A stretch of DNA of 64,000 nucleotides from Saprospiraceae bacterium. GTDB lineage: Bacteria > Bacteroidota > Bacteroidia > Chitinophagales > Saprospiraceae. The stretch is taken from positions 290,670 to 354,669 of the forward strand of contig JAHDGU010000001.1 of NCBI GenBank assembly GCA_020627535.1, given 5' to 3'. The notes beneath the pieces are model-generated. The model searched no databases. It saw only the letters and a list, made by a program, of their open reading frames with translations, and was not told where the DNA came from. Below, in pieces: positions 26,846 to 35,277 of the stretch. Position numbers and translations under genes: made by a program. Position 1 is the stretch's first letter. Every line of letters starts with the position of its first letter.

Positions 26846-27838
26846 TCAGTGCTTCTCACCGTGACGATCTGCTGCCAGATCTCTCAGACCAAATAGACTC
26901 TCGACGAATGCTTGTCGATTGAAGACTTGTAGATGTTCTATGCCCTCGCCGACTCCGATATACTTGATGGGAATCTTAAACTGATCAGAAATGCCTAGTA
27001 CTACACCTCCCTTGGCAGTGCCGTCAAGCTTTGTAAGAATGAGTCCCGTGACTGTGGTGGCTTCGCTAAATCTCTTTGCTTGCTCTATGGCATTTTGACC
27101 AGTAGTGGCATCAAGGACGAGCAGCACTTCATGAGGTGCTCCTGGAAAACTCTTGGAGATTGATCTTTGGATCTTCTCGAGCTCGCGCATGAGGTTGAGC
27201 TTGGTATGTAGACGACCTGCTGTATCGATGATAGCAACATCCGCCTTATAGTCTTGTGCATATTTTGTGGTCTCGTAAGCTACTGCTGCTGGATCACTTT
27301 TCATGCCTTTGGTATAAAACTGGCATCCTACACGATCCGCCCATACCTGTAGCTGATCAGTGGCGGCAGCACGGAAAGTATCCGCTGCTCCAAGAACTAC
27401 TTTGTGTCCTTTGCGGTGATATTGATTGGCGAGTTTACCTATGGAGGTAGTCTTGCCAGTGCCATTGACACCTACGACAAGGATGATGTGAGGTCTTGGC
27501 TCGTCCGGAATGTCAAAGTCATGAAGATCTACGGTTTTGTTCTCTTCTAGAATCTTGCTGATTTCCTCGTAGAGTAGTTTGTTGAGTCCATCAGTGTTGA
27601 CGTATTTGTCTACTGCAACACGAGCTTCTAGGCGCTCAATGATCTTGATGGTGGTCTCAAGACCTACATCGCTGGAGATGAGTGCAGCCTCGAGCTCATC
27701 CAGGACTTCCTCATCGACCTTACTCTTGCCAGCTACGGCCATTGATATCTTGGAAAAGAAGTTGGACTTCGTTTTTTCCAGTCCTTTGTCAAGGTCTTGT
27801 TCTTTTTCCTTGGTGAAGTATTTTTTGAAGAAGCTCAT
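26846..27838 (-). CDS. ftsY: Signal recognition particle receptor FtsY
   Basis: 330 residues, a short form without a long acidic A domain. N domain helices about 20-100, then the NG GTPase: G1 VVGVNGTGKTTS (about 121-132), DTFRAAATDQLQVW insertion box, DTAGRLHTK (G3), LTKLDGTAKGG (G4) and GVGEGIEHLQVF at the end. It receives ribosome-SRP complexes at the inner membrane. It lies downstream of rpmB-rpmG-DUF4295 with a probable terminator between. Confidence 0.97.
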   Translation of the reverse strand: MSFFKKYFTKEKEQDLDKGLEKTKSNFFSKISMAVAGKSKVDEEVLDELEAALISSDVGLETTIKIIERLEARVAVDKYVNTDGLNKLLYEEISKILEENKTVDLHDFDIPDEPRPHIILVVGVNGTGKTTSIGKLANQYHRKGHKVVLGAADTFRAAATDQLQVWADRVGCQFYTKGMKSDPAAVAYETTKYAQDYKADVAIIDTAGRLHTKLNLMRELEKIQRSISKSFPGAPHEVLLVLDATTGQNAIEQAKRFSEATTVTGLILTKLDGTAKGGVVLGISDQFKIPIKYIGVGEGIEHLQVFNRQAFVESLFGLRDLAADRHGEKH

Positions 27839-27848
27839 ACGTAGGTAT

Positions 27849-27890
27849 TAAAATAGAGAAAGCCCAGGATAGTTCCTGAGCTCTTTCTCA
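27849..27890 (-). terminator. Probable terminator of the rpmB-rpmG-DUF4295 operon
   Basis: On the minus strand GAGAAAG-AGCT-CAGGA pairs with TCCTG-GG-CTTTCTC across a small loop, followed by TATTTTAA. The stem has an internal loop and the T-run is short. Confidence 0.5.
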
Positions 27891-27914
27891 TCATTGAATC
27901 TTATTGACCCGCAA

Positions 27915-28091
27915 TTATTTGACGTCAGCGAAGAAGTCTTTTGCTTTGTCTTTGTGGATCATGACTTCTTTGTAAGTATACTTACCAGTCTTTTCATTTT
28001 TGATAGGCTTGACGACTTTGACGAAGTCTCTTCCTGATCCTGCGTTTGCCGCTCTCTGTGCGACACGGGCGTTTTTACTGACTTTAGCCAT
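27915..28091 (-). CDS. DUF4295 family small basic protein
   Basis: 58 residues: starts MAKVSKNARVAQRAANAG, continues RDFVKVVKPIKNEKTGKYTY and ends KDFFADVK. DUF4295 is a short, Lys-rich protein found almost only in Bacteroidota and nearly always next to rpmG and rpmB, as here (2 bases after rpmG). The context suggests a ribosome-associated role but its function has not been shown to my knowledge. Its combination with L33 and L28 is a good marker of the phylum. Confidence 0.95.
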   Translation of the reverse strand: MAKVSKNARVAQRAANAGSGRDFVKVVKPIKNEKTGKYTYKEVMIHKDKAKDFFADVK

Positions 28092-28093
28092 GA

Positions 28094-28282
28094 TTACTTG
28101 ATTTCTTTATGAACGGTATACTTTCTCAAGATCGGATTGTACTTTTTCAGTTCCAAACGATCTGGTGTATTTTTCTTGTTCTTTTGGGTCACGTATCTTG
28201 ACGTACCAGGCATTCCAGTGGCCTTGTGCTCAGTGCACTCAAGGATTATTTGGAATCTATTTCCTTTGCTCTTTTTTGCCAT
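28094..28282 (-). CDS. rpmG: 50S ribosomal protein L33
   Basis: 62 residues. The sequence [19 protein letters not shown] and [20 protein letters not shown] are typical of L33. It lacks the CxxC zinc pairs (only one Cys is present), i.e. it is the zinc-independent form. It lies between rpmB (6 bases upstream) and the DUF4295 gene. Confidence 0.97.
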   Translation of the reverse strand: MAKKSKGNRFQIILECTEHKATGMPGTSRYVTQKNKKNTPDRLELKKYNPILRKYTVHKEIK

Positions 28283-28288
28283 GACGGT

Positions 28289-28546
28289 TTACTTTTCGTT
28301 GAGTTTGATCCCAATGTCAAATCCTGCTTTCTCTTGTCTCTTGAGATACTCATAGATGCCGATCTTATTGATATTGCGCATCGCCGAGGTGCTCAGCTTG
28401 AGAGTCACCCACTGATCTGTCTCAGGTATGAAGAACTTCTTCTTTTGAAGGTTAGGCAAAAATCTTCTCTTCGTCTTGCGATTCGAATGCGAGACATTGT
28501 TACCCGATATGGGTCTCTTTCCAGTAAGTTGACAAACTTTAGACAT
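28289..28546 (-). CDS. rpmB: 50S ribosomal protein L28
   Basis: 85 residues. Starts [20 protein letters not shown], then [18 protein letters not shown] and [16 protein letters not shown], all standard for L28. First gene of the rpmB-rpmG-DUF4295 set. The tRNA-Arg lies 43 bases upstream on the same strand and may share the transcript. Confidence 0.98.
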   Translation of the reverse strand: MSKVCQLTGKRPISGNNVSHSNRKTKRRFLPNLQKKKFFIPETDQWVTLKLSTSAMRNINKIGIYEYLKRQEKAGFDIGIKLNEK

Positions 28547-28589
28547 TGTCTTTAGCTTTTTCCTGCAAGCAGGAGTGTTACAATCTTTG

Positions 28590-28663
28590 TGACCACGGCA
28601 GGATTCGAACCTGCAACCTCTTGATTCGTAGTCAAGTGCTCTATCCAGTTAAGCTACGCGGCC
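28590..28663 (-). tRNA. tRNA-Arg (ACG)
   Basis: GGCCGCG acceptor pairs with CGTGGTC, the anticodon arm TTGAC-TACGAA-TCAAG region gives ACG (read as ICG after deamination), and the T arm is GCAGG-TTCGAAT-CCTGC. CCA is not encoded. Confidence 0.95.
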
Positions 28664-28747
28664 GTATCCGGCCATTAGGCCATATATCATAGTATAGTAG
28701 TCCTCTTGTCGTCCAAAAGGAGCACAAAGATACGCCCTTCGTCAATA

Positions 28748-30343
28748 TTAGCCTATGAAAAATTTAAGAACCGTATCATCTTCAGGTCCAGTAAGTCTAG
28801 CAAAGTAAATTCCTACCGGCCAATCGCCGCCTAGCTCCACAACCTCCTGTGATATGACTAGGGGAGAAGGAGCAAGAGCTACATCAAGAATGATCTTGCC
28901 CGCAGCATCATAAAGTGTAAGATTCACGGTCTCAGTACTCTCGGTGCTGTACCGAAATGTCAGTGCTCCTGAAGAGCCATTGTCTACAAGTTCAAGGAGC
29001 GTCCCATCGAGATTGAAATCGCAGCGATCAACGATATTGAGAAATGCACTATATGCGTCAAGTCTTCCACCGGATGCAATCTTATCAGCCATATCCGATT
29101 TTGGGACTACGCTGTTCATGATGTAGCGCTTGAGGTCTCTTGCCACGGATTCTGGGTCGGATTTGTAGGCTCTGGCAAAGTCTTCGCAGGGTATCGAATG
29201 CATCAAACCAATCACACCAGTGACCACAGGGGTGGCACTAGATGTTCCCGAAAAAAGTTGATAGCCGCCATCGAGATCTGTAGTAGTGAGTCCTTCTCCA
29301 GGGGCAGCAATATCCACCCATGTCTGACCAAATCCACGATTGCTCAATTGATCTGCCTCATTGCTGCTAGTCGTCACGATCAAATATTCACTTGGACATG
29401 TCGATGGCATATCACCAAACTCATCCACATTCACATTGTCATTGGTCGTGGCGGAAACATTCAGTATGCCTTCTGCCCCAAGCAGGTCATACATGCCGCA
29501 CCACATGGGGAAGTCTTCACCCCATTGACCGTTGATGCCAGCACTGAAGTTGGTCGCGACCACAAAGGCTCCTTCATCTCCGCCGGTATCATTGTAGAGT
29601 CGTCTTTGATCTATTACATACTGAAAGGCTTCAACAATGGTAATACTGTTGCGCGCCTCAGTAAGAATCATCAGCTGAGAATTCCAGTTGACACCAGATA
29701 CCCCTATACCATTATTACCTTCTGCTCCCACGATACCAGTGACGCCAGTTCCATGAAAGTCCTCCTGGTGCTGACCTGTGGAGTTCCTGAAGTTGACACC
29801 ATTCACATCATCGATGTAACCGTTGCCATCATTGTCAAGGCCGTCGTTGGCAATTTCGCCTCTATTGACCCATATGCGGTCCTCAAGATCTGGATGGTCT
29901 AGTTGTATTCCACTCTCAATGATGGCAATACAGATAGGGTCGTCCAGTGCAGTCACCCCTCCCGTGGTGGTATTCCATATGTCTTCTAGGCCGATGAGTG
30001 GAGCATGATATTGATCACTGTAGCGGGAGTCATTAGGTTCCGTGCGCCATTCGAGTTCTTGTGCTTCATGGAAGTGGTCTATGGTACTGGACATTTTGGC
30101 GAAAGCCTCAAACGTCTCTAGACCCGTGCAGCTCTTAAAGTCAAGCCTATAAATCATCAGATCTGGTACGATCAGTCGAATGCGCGGCTCTTCGATCAAC
30201 TGAGCTGCTTGAACCTCTGTCGTCAGAGTCTCTATCGTCTGACCTGATCTCAATTGGATCATTGCAGAGGTAGCATCGATTTTTTGTCCACTTACAATGC
30301 CCAGAGTAAGCATCAGAATGAAAGTGAGTATGTTTTTGGTCAT
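28748..30343 (-). CDS. Subtilisin-like (S8) secreted peptidase with T9SS-like tail and altered active-site Asp
   Basis: 531 residues, signal peptide MTKNILTFILMLTLGIVSGQ. A prodomain-like region (about 25-105) precedes the S8 catalytic domain. The His motif is HGTGVTGIVGAEGNNG, the Ser motif SGTSSATPVVTGVIGLMHS, and the oxyanion Asn is probably the one in VVATNFSAGINGQWG. The position of the catalytic Asp reads IAIIESGIQLDHPDL, with Glu in place of the usual Asp. The C-terminal 75 residues resemble a T9SS sorting domain (NLTLYDAAGKIILDV..GIYFARLTG). Activity may be reduced. Confidence 0.85.
   Translation of the reverse strand: MTKNILTFILMLTLGIVSGQKIDATSAMIQLRSGQTIETLTTEVQAAQLIEEPRIRLIVPDLMIYRLDFKSCTGLETFEAFAKMSSTIDHFHEAQELEWRTEPNDSRYSDQYHAPLIGLEDIWNTTTGGVTALDDPICIAIIESGIQLDHPDLEDRIWVNRGEIANDGLDNDGNGYIDDVNGVNFRNSTGQHQEDFHGTGVTGIVGAEGNNGIGVSGVNWNSQLMILTEARNSITIVEAFQYVIDQRRLYNDTGGDEGAFVVATNFSAGINGQWGEDFPMWCGMYDLLGAEGILNVSATTNDNVNVDEFGDMPSTCPSEYLIVTTSSNEADQLSNRGFGQTWVDIAAPGEGLTTTDLDGGYQLFSGTSSATPVVTGVIGLMHSIPCEDFARAYKSDPESVARDLKRYIMNSVVPKSDMADKIASGGRLDAYSAFLNIVDRCDFNLDGTLLELVDNGSSGALTFRYSTESTETVNLTLYDAAGKIILDVALAPSPLVISQEVVELGGDWPVGIYFARLTGPEDDTVLKFFIG
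30092..30107 (-). repeat. GCGAAAGC mini-hairpin element
   Basis: CATTTTGGCGAAAGCC, the full consensus read from the other strand, within the S8 peptidase prodomain (read as AFAKM). Confidence 0.8.
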
Positions 30344-30405
30344 ATCAACATAACGATTAAGCAGGACGATTGTTATAAGGCAAAGCTACAGGATCAGAGC
30401 TCGTC

Positions 30406-31200
30406 TTAGGCTATAAGTACTGCCATTTGCGAGCGGAGATCACGAAAGTAATTGGCTGCCAACAAAGGGCGAGAGCCATACCAACTAAACATCTCACCGT
30501 CCACGAGTAAACTTGGAATCGATAGTCTTGATGCCAGCTCCTTTTGATGCTTCACACCAAATGGAAAGGGCTCACTTGAAAGCAGGAGCACATCGAGTTT
30601 GAGTTCTCTAAGCTCATCGATACTTACTTCTGGATAGCGTGGTTGATTACCAAAGGCATTTTGAAACCCTGCTTGCTGAAGCATGTGATCTATAAATGTT
30701 CCACCACCAGCAACCATCAGTGGTTGATTCCAGATAAGATAGGCTACGCGTAGTGCTCTGGAGAGCTCATGAGTTGAAGGCGCATATGCTTCTACTATTT
30801 TCTCTCTGAGCTGTTTGCCAGATTCGACGACCTGGCAGATCTCTGCAATGGCGTCTATCATTGACAGATTGTCATCGATGCTTTTGACATCTGATACCCA
30901 TGTCGGTATCTCAGCAGATAGCTTTTCGATTTGTGATTTGTCGTTCTCTTCCTTATTGGCGAAAATGATATCTGGCTTCAAGGAAATGATCTCCTGGAGT
31001 ATGAGATTTTTTGTGCCACCGATTCTTTTTTTGGATCGGTAGCACTCTTCAGGATGAACGCAAAACTTTGTGATGCCAACGATCTGCTCCTTGAGACCGA
31101 GGTCCCACAGCAACTCAGTTTGACTCGGTACGACACTGATGATTCGCTGAGGTGCTTTTGCTACATGGACTGCTCGCCCTAGTTGATCAAAGCAGGTCAT
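30406..31200 (-). CDS. BtuF-like helical-backbone metal/cobalamin-binding protein, without signal peptide
   Basis: 264 residues. Two Rossmann-like lobes joined by a helix: QRIISVVPSQTELLWDLGL, IVGITKFCVHPEECY, GGTKNLILQEIISLKPDIIFAN and YPEVSIDELRELKLDVLLLSSEPF are typical of periplasmic cobalamin/siderophore-binding proteins. However there is no signal peptide or lipobox, so it should stay in the cytoplasm; such cytosolic forms are common in Bacteroidota. No BtuCD transporter genes are adjacent and no cobalamin riboswitch was seen. Overlaps the upstream gene by 4 bases. Confidence 0.75.
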   Translation of the reverse strand: MTCFDQLGRAVHVAKAPQRIISVVPSQTELLWDLGLKEQIVGITKFCVHPEECYRSKKRIGGTKNLILQEIISLKPDIIFANKEENDKSQIEKLSAEIPTWVSDVKSIDDNLSMIDAIAEICQVVESGKQLREKIVEAYAPSTHELSRALRVAYLIWNQPLMVAGGGTFIDHMLQQAGFQNAFGNQPRYPEVSIDELRELKLDVLLLSSEPFPFGVKHQKELASRLSIPSLLVDGEMFSWYGSRPLLAANYFRDLRSQMAVLIA

Positions 31201-32072
31201 TGATAGATGAGGATGAGCTTATCCCTACCATTCCAAGCAAGCCTTGTGATCTGACTGAGTCCATACTCTCCAAGATCTGCTACTTCGCTCCATGCGCCGC
31301 CCAGTGCGCTGTGATGATAGAGCAATCGTGAGCCCGAAGCACAGAGGAATTGTCCATTGCCCATGAGTTCAAAGTCTTCAGCGCCATCTGGCAGTCCGAT
31401 AACAAATTCGCTCTTGTCTGTATCAAGATCTAGAATTTTGAGATACCTGGTCGTCTCGTTGATATTTTGTACGTAAGCCAATCTGCTAGGCGATATAGAC
31501 TTGATGCATCTACCGATCTTGGACATCCGACGCCTGAGTTGATTGTCTTGTGCATTGTAAATAGCAAGTCGCGATGGATCTTCGACGAGATAGAGGGCAA
31601 TATTTTCGTCCCCAAGGAGCGTGAAATAGCCGACATTATCCAATTCTGGCGTGATGCATAAACTTTCACCGCTCAGGAGATCGTGGGACCAGAGTCTCTG
31701 ATATTGACCTGCGTCATCACTCTCCACTGTGAGTGTGTACATTGTGCTTCCTTCGCGCAATGGTGAAAACTCGCTGAAGCGTGTATCCGTTATTCGATGT
31801 AGCTTCCCTTCTGATAGATCTAGCTCCATGATGTCCGTAAACCCTTTGACAGATTCTGCCGCGAAGCTGAGAACAAGTTCGCTAGAAAAAGAGGGTTGGT
31901 TCACATAGCCCTGCACAGGAAGATTGATGTGATCAAATGAAGCAATGTGAAGACCACCAGCGTCTGTACGCAAGATTTCTACCATGGCCATCCTGGTTTC
32001 TGGCAGATCAAACTGTGCTATACAGCCAAGTGTATACAAAGAAATGATGGTGGCAAGGATCAGCTTCTTCAT
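31197..32072 (-). CDS. Exported TolB/PD40-like beta-propeller protein
   Basis: 291 residues with signal peptide (MKKLILATIISLYTLGCIAQ). The rest consists of repeated four-strand units with phrases such as LSFAAESVKGFTDIMELDLSEGKL and LWSHDLLSGESLCITPELDNVGY (in outline), as in WD40/PD40-like propellers. Probably periplasmic and binding proteins or small ligands; no enzymatic motif. It is 30 bases downstream of lepB and overlaps the BtuF-like gene by 4 bases, so the three are likely one transcript. Confidence 0.65.
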   Translation of the reverse strand: MKKLILATIISLYTLGCIAQFDLPETRMAMVEILRTDAGGLHIASFDHINLPVQGYVNQPSFSSELVLSFAAESVKGFTDIMELDLSEGKLHRITDTRFSEFSPLREGSTMYTLTVESDDAGQYQRLWSHDLLSGESLCITPELDNVGYFTLLGDENIALYLVEDPSRLAIYNAQDNQLRRRMSKIGRCIKSISPSRLAYVQNINETTRYLKILDLDTDKSEFVIGLPDGAEDFELMGNGQFLCASGSRLLYHHSALGGAWSEVADLGEYGLSQITRLAWNGRDKLILIYQ

Positions 32073-32102
32073 GCCGCCAACATAAAGATTATCGCTCAGA
32101 CA

Positions 32103-33677
32103 TCAAAAGATATCTCCTTTTTTGAAGAGTCTTTTCCAGTGGATACCATCCTTGAGACGTGCTTCATGTAGAGACATCCAGATGAGAGAGGGCTTGCCTA
32201 CGATATGATCATGCGGAATGTATCCCCATGCACGTGAATCTTCCGATCCGTGCCGATTGTCACCCATTCCCCAGTAGTAGTCTTGCTTGAAGGTGTAGCT
32301 CGTAATCTCTTGGCCATCAATGTAGTATTTGCCATTTCCATAGCTGAAGTCATTGTGCTCATAGTCTCTGATCGCTTTCGCGAAAAATGCGATGTTGTCT
32401 TCACTAAGTTCTACAGTAGCACCAGCCTTGGGGATCCATATGGGACCATAGTTGTCTGCATCCCATGTTTTTGCCTCTTTGTTGTACGGCCAGAGACCTT
32501 TTCTTCTAGATTCCAAGGGTGTGAACTGTGCACTAGGGTCGATCCTGAGCCATTCTTCTTGCTCTTTCTCTGATAATAGAGCCTCGTACACATAGCCTTG
32601 ATCGATCTGTCCTTCTTGGATGATATCGTAGCTGTAGATGTCCATATCTCTGAGCTGCTTCTTGGAGAGAGGTCTTGAACAGAGTACTCTAGTGCCAAAT
32701 TGGGCGTTTTCGCTCAGTTCCACTTCCTCTCCATTGATGTATACCACTCGATCCCGGATGACGAGACTATCTCCTGGAGTTCCGAGGCATCTTTTGATGT
32801 AATGGTCTTTCTTGTCCATAGGTCTGACGCGTAGCTTCATTCCCTTGACCTGAGACTTGACATACGGATCCCATCTAGCCTGGGCCACACCGTAGCTACG
32901 ACCTGGAGCGAGGTAGACACTATCTCCGATTGGCCAATTGAATACGATGGGATCATTGAGATCTATAGTTTCTAGTGCTTTGGTCCTTGTGTACTTTAAT
33001 TGTGGTTTCTTGAGGTAGGATTCGGTGTTGAGGATTGGTATGCGATTGTGTAGGAGAGGAACCATCGCGATGGTCTGCGGCATGCGCACACCGTATGCCA
33101 TTTTGCTCACGAAGAGGAAGTCTCCTTGCTTGAGCGAGCCTTCCATTGAAGATGTTGGGATGATGTATGCCTCAAAAAGAAACATGCGCAGAAATGCGGC
33201 GGCAAATACAGCGAATATGATAGACTCTGCCCACTCACGACCAGCAGATTTTTTGTAGGGATTTTTGCGCATGAGCTTGGCCACTGTTCCCGTACGACCT
33301 GCTTCTGTTGCTTCTTTGATTTTTTGTGCATACTCAGCCTCTTGGGTGAGGACGGGTCCGGTGTACTTTAAGTCTTTTTGGCACCCCAGCCAGAAAAAAT
33401 AGAATGGGGCACCCACCACTACGGCAAACCAGTGCCAAAAGCCATGCTTGCCAAAGCTCCTAATGATATCAATAGCCAAAGCTGCATAAGCGAAGATGTT
33501 GACAATGGGAATGAGGAATTGGATTGCTCGCCACTTGGGTTTTCCACTGATTTCACATCCCGTCAGGATATTGAGACCCGGTACGAGTGCTTTCCAGGCT
33601 TCTTGATTTGCCTTGGGAAATATGAAGTATAGACTGACACTAGTCAAGAGATACCACAGGGCGAGAAAAATGAGCAT
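32103..33677 (-). CDS. lepB: Signal peptidase I, long Bacteroidota form
   Basis: 524 residues, far longer than E. coli LepB, as usual in Bacteroidota. Several N-terminal transmembrane helices (about 1-20, 50-100, 150-170) lead to the catalytic Ser in IIPTSSMEGSLKQGD (Ser about 177), the Lys in KKDHYIKRCLGTPGD, and the C-terminal box MGDNRHGSEDSRAWG. A long insert between the motifs (about 320-460) contains extra beta structure. It cleaves signal peptides of exported proteins on the periplasmic side. Confidence 0.93.
   Translation of the reverse strand: MLIFLALWYLLTSVSLYFIFPKANQEAWKALVPGLNILTGCEISGKPKWRAIQFLIPIVNIFAYAALAIDIIRSFGKHGFWHWFAVVVGAPFYFFWLGCQKDLKYTGPVLTQEAEYAQKIKEATEAGRTGTVAKLMRKNPYKKSAGREWAESIIFAVFAAAFLRMFLFEAYIIPTSSMEGSLKQGDFLFVSKMAYGVRMPQTIAMVPLLHNRIPILNTESYLKKPQLKYTRTKALETIDLNDPIVFNWPIGDSVYLAPGRSYGVAQARWDPYVKSQVKGMKLRVRPMDKKDHYIKRCLGTPGDSLVIRDRVVYINGEEVELSENAQFGTRVLCSRPLSKKQLRDMDIYSYDIIQEGQIDQGYVYEALLSEKEQEEWLRIDPSAQFTPLESRRKGLWPYNKEAKTWDADNYGPIWIPKAGATVELSEDNIAFFAKAIRDYEHNDFSYGNGKYYIDGQEITSYTFKQDYYWGMGDNRHGSEDSRAWGYIPHDHIVGKPSLIWMSLHEARLKDGIHWKRLFKKGDIF
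32372..32389 (+). repeat. GCGAAAGC mini-hairpin element
   Basis: TCGCTTTCGCGAAAAATG: stem TCGC/GCGA, loop TTTC, tail AAAATG. Antisense in lepB (FFAKAI). Confidence 0.7.
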
Positions 33678-33755
33678 TCAATATGGATTTTACTGAGAGC
33701 TCAAAGATACTTGTATCGCGATGTTACAAGAATCCTAATGTCGATGAACACGATC

Positions 33756-33772
33756 GGGCTTTCGCCCAAATG
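33756..33772 (+). repeat. GCGAAAGC mini-hairpin element, intergenic copy
   Basis: GGGCTTTCGCCCAAATG: 4-bp stem GGGC/GCCC, tail AAATG. Between lepB and the MoxR gene, not followed by a T-run, so not a terminator. Confidence 0.8.
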
Positions 33773-33793
33773 CTCTAGACTCTAGACAAGGTA

Positions 33794-35269
33794 CTACTCA
33801 TCATCCAAGTCAGTCAACATATCGGCGAGATCATCTCTGAAGCTCAGGCCATTGGCCGCAATGTCTTTTCGTAGGATGTCATATTCTGCGAGTCCATGTA
33901 GTACGAGTTCCATCAGATAGTACATATCATGAGCTCCAGACTTGGCACTATCCACTAGGCGCTGTAAACCCGCGACAGACTGCAGTACCTCTCTATAGCT
34001 TGACTCACTAGCATCCATCGGTATGAGGCAGTCATTGCCAGCAGCGAAGTACTCTCTGATCGTGCCATATGGATCACCTGATGGAGACTTTTCTGATCTT
34101 CTTGGATCTGGGAAGTATTGCAGAAACTGGGATCTGACCGCCTTACCCAGGAAGTCTAGAGCCACTTCGTGAGCACCAGCTTGCTCTCCTTCATACACGA
34201 GCTCGACTTTACCGGTGATAGAAGGTATGATGCCCCAAAAATCACTGAGTCGTATCCGTGAATTACTTTCCTGATTAATGATCATCCGTCGCTCTGCCGT
34301 GCTCATCAGATTTTCAAGAGCAGAGATGCTGAGACGCATGGATACACCGCTCTTCTCATCAGTAAACTCATGATCGCGAGCATGGATCGTGATCAATTCT
34401 AGCAGCGTTCGCGCTTGGTCGGGAAGATCGATGTTGTTTGTCTGAGTCTCTGACAGTTTCGCTTCTTGCAGTGTGATCTCTTTAGCGATTTCAATGTCCT
34501 CCGGATAGTGGGTGAGGATCTGACTCTCTATTCTGTCTTTGAGCGGTGTGATAATGCTCCCTCGATTGGTATAGTCTTCAGGATTCGCTGTGAAGACAAA
34601 CTGGATATCCAAGGGTAATCTGAGCTTAAATCCTCTGATCTGCATATCGCCCTCCTGGAGAATATTGAAGAGTGCTACTTGGATCCTTGGTTGAAGATCT
34701 GGTAGCTCATTGATCACGAACAGGCTTCGATGTGCTCTTGGCATGAGGCCAAAGTGGATGACTCCTTCGTCAGCATAACTTAGCTTCTGTGTCGCAGCCT
34801 TGATAGGGTCCACATCACCGATGAGATCAGCGATGGATACGTCTGGCGTAGCTAGTTTTTCTACATATCTGTCAGCTTTGGCAAGCCAACTGATCGGCGT
34901 GTCATCTCCTTGCGATGCGACGAGATCTCGTGCATACTTGGACATGGGCTGGAGCGGATCATCATTGATTTCGCTACCTGCGACGATCGGTATGAAGTCA
35001 TCGAGGAAATCTACCATGAGACGAGCGATACGCGTCTTGGCCTGGCCTCTCAGACCGAGCAAAAGTATGTTGTGCCTAGAGAGGATAGCCCTCTCTAGAT
35101 CAGGGATGACTGTCTCGTCGAAACCTTTGATGCCATGGAAGATCTTTGATCTGTCCTTGAGAGCTGTGATGAGATTGTCTCTCATCTCTTGCTTGATGCT
35201 TTTGCTCACAAAGCCACTCGCTTTGAGTTGACCTAGAGTCTTGATTTTTTCTGTTTGCTGGAAAGTCAT
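33794..35269 (-). CDS. MoxR/ChlI-type AAA+ ATPase
   Basis: 491 residues. AAA+ core with a Walker A-like LLLGLRGQAKTRIARL near residue 72 (GxxGxxKT form), a sensor/linker FVINELPDLQPRIQVALFNIL carrying the Walker B-type Glu, and VFTANPEDYTNRGSIITPLKDRI as sensor 1. It resembles the magnesium-chelatase I subunit and MoxR chaperones. The VWA-domain gene 8 bases upstream is its obvious partner, as in ChlI-ChlD, RavA-ViaA and MoxR-CoxE pairs. The client is unknown; no chelatase H subunit is present. Confidence 0.85.
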   Translation of the reverse strand: MTFQQTEKIKTLGQLKASGFVSKSIKQEMRDNLITALKDRSKIFHGIKGFDETVIPDLERAILSRHNILLLGLRGQAKTRIARLMVDFLDDFIPIVAGSEINDDPLQPMSKYARDLVASQGDDTPISWLAKADRYVEKLATPDVSIADLIGDVDPIKAATQKLSYADEGVIHFGLMPRAHRSLFVINELPDLQPRIQVALFNILQEGDMQIRGFKLRLPLDIQFVFTANPEDYTNRGSIITPLKDRIESQILTHYPEDIEIAKEITLQEAKLSETQTNNIDLPDQARTLLELITIHARDHEFTDEKSGVSMRLSISALENLMSTAERRMIINQESNSRIRLSDFWGIIPSITGKVELVYEGEQAGAHEVALDFLGKAVRSQFLQYFPDPRRSEKSPSGDPYGTIREYFAAGNDCLIPMDASESSYREVLQSVAGLQRLVDSAKSGAHDMYYLMELVLHGLAEYDILRKDIAANGLSFRDDLADMLTDLDDE

Positions 35270-35277
35270 ATGCTTGC

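Noticed and set aside
29198-29902. Long plus-strand frame (234 codons) opposite the S8 peptidase gene
   Set aside because: Lies wholly within a well-supported peptidase on the other strand, has low-complexity His/Ile composition and no domain.
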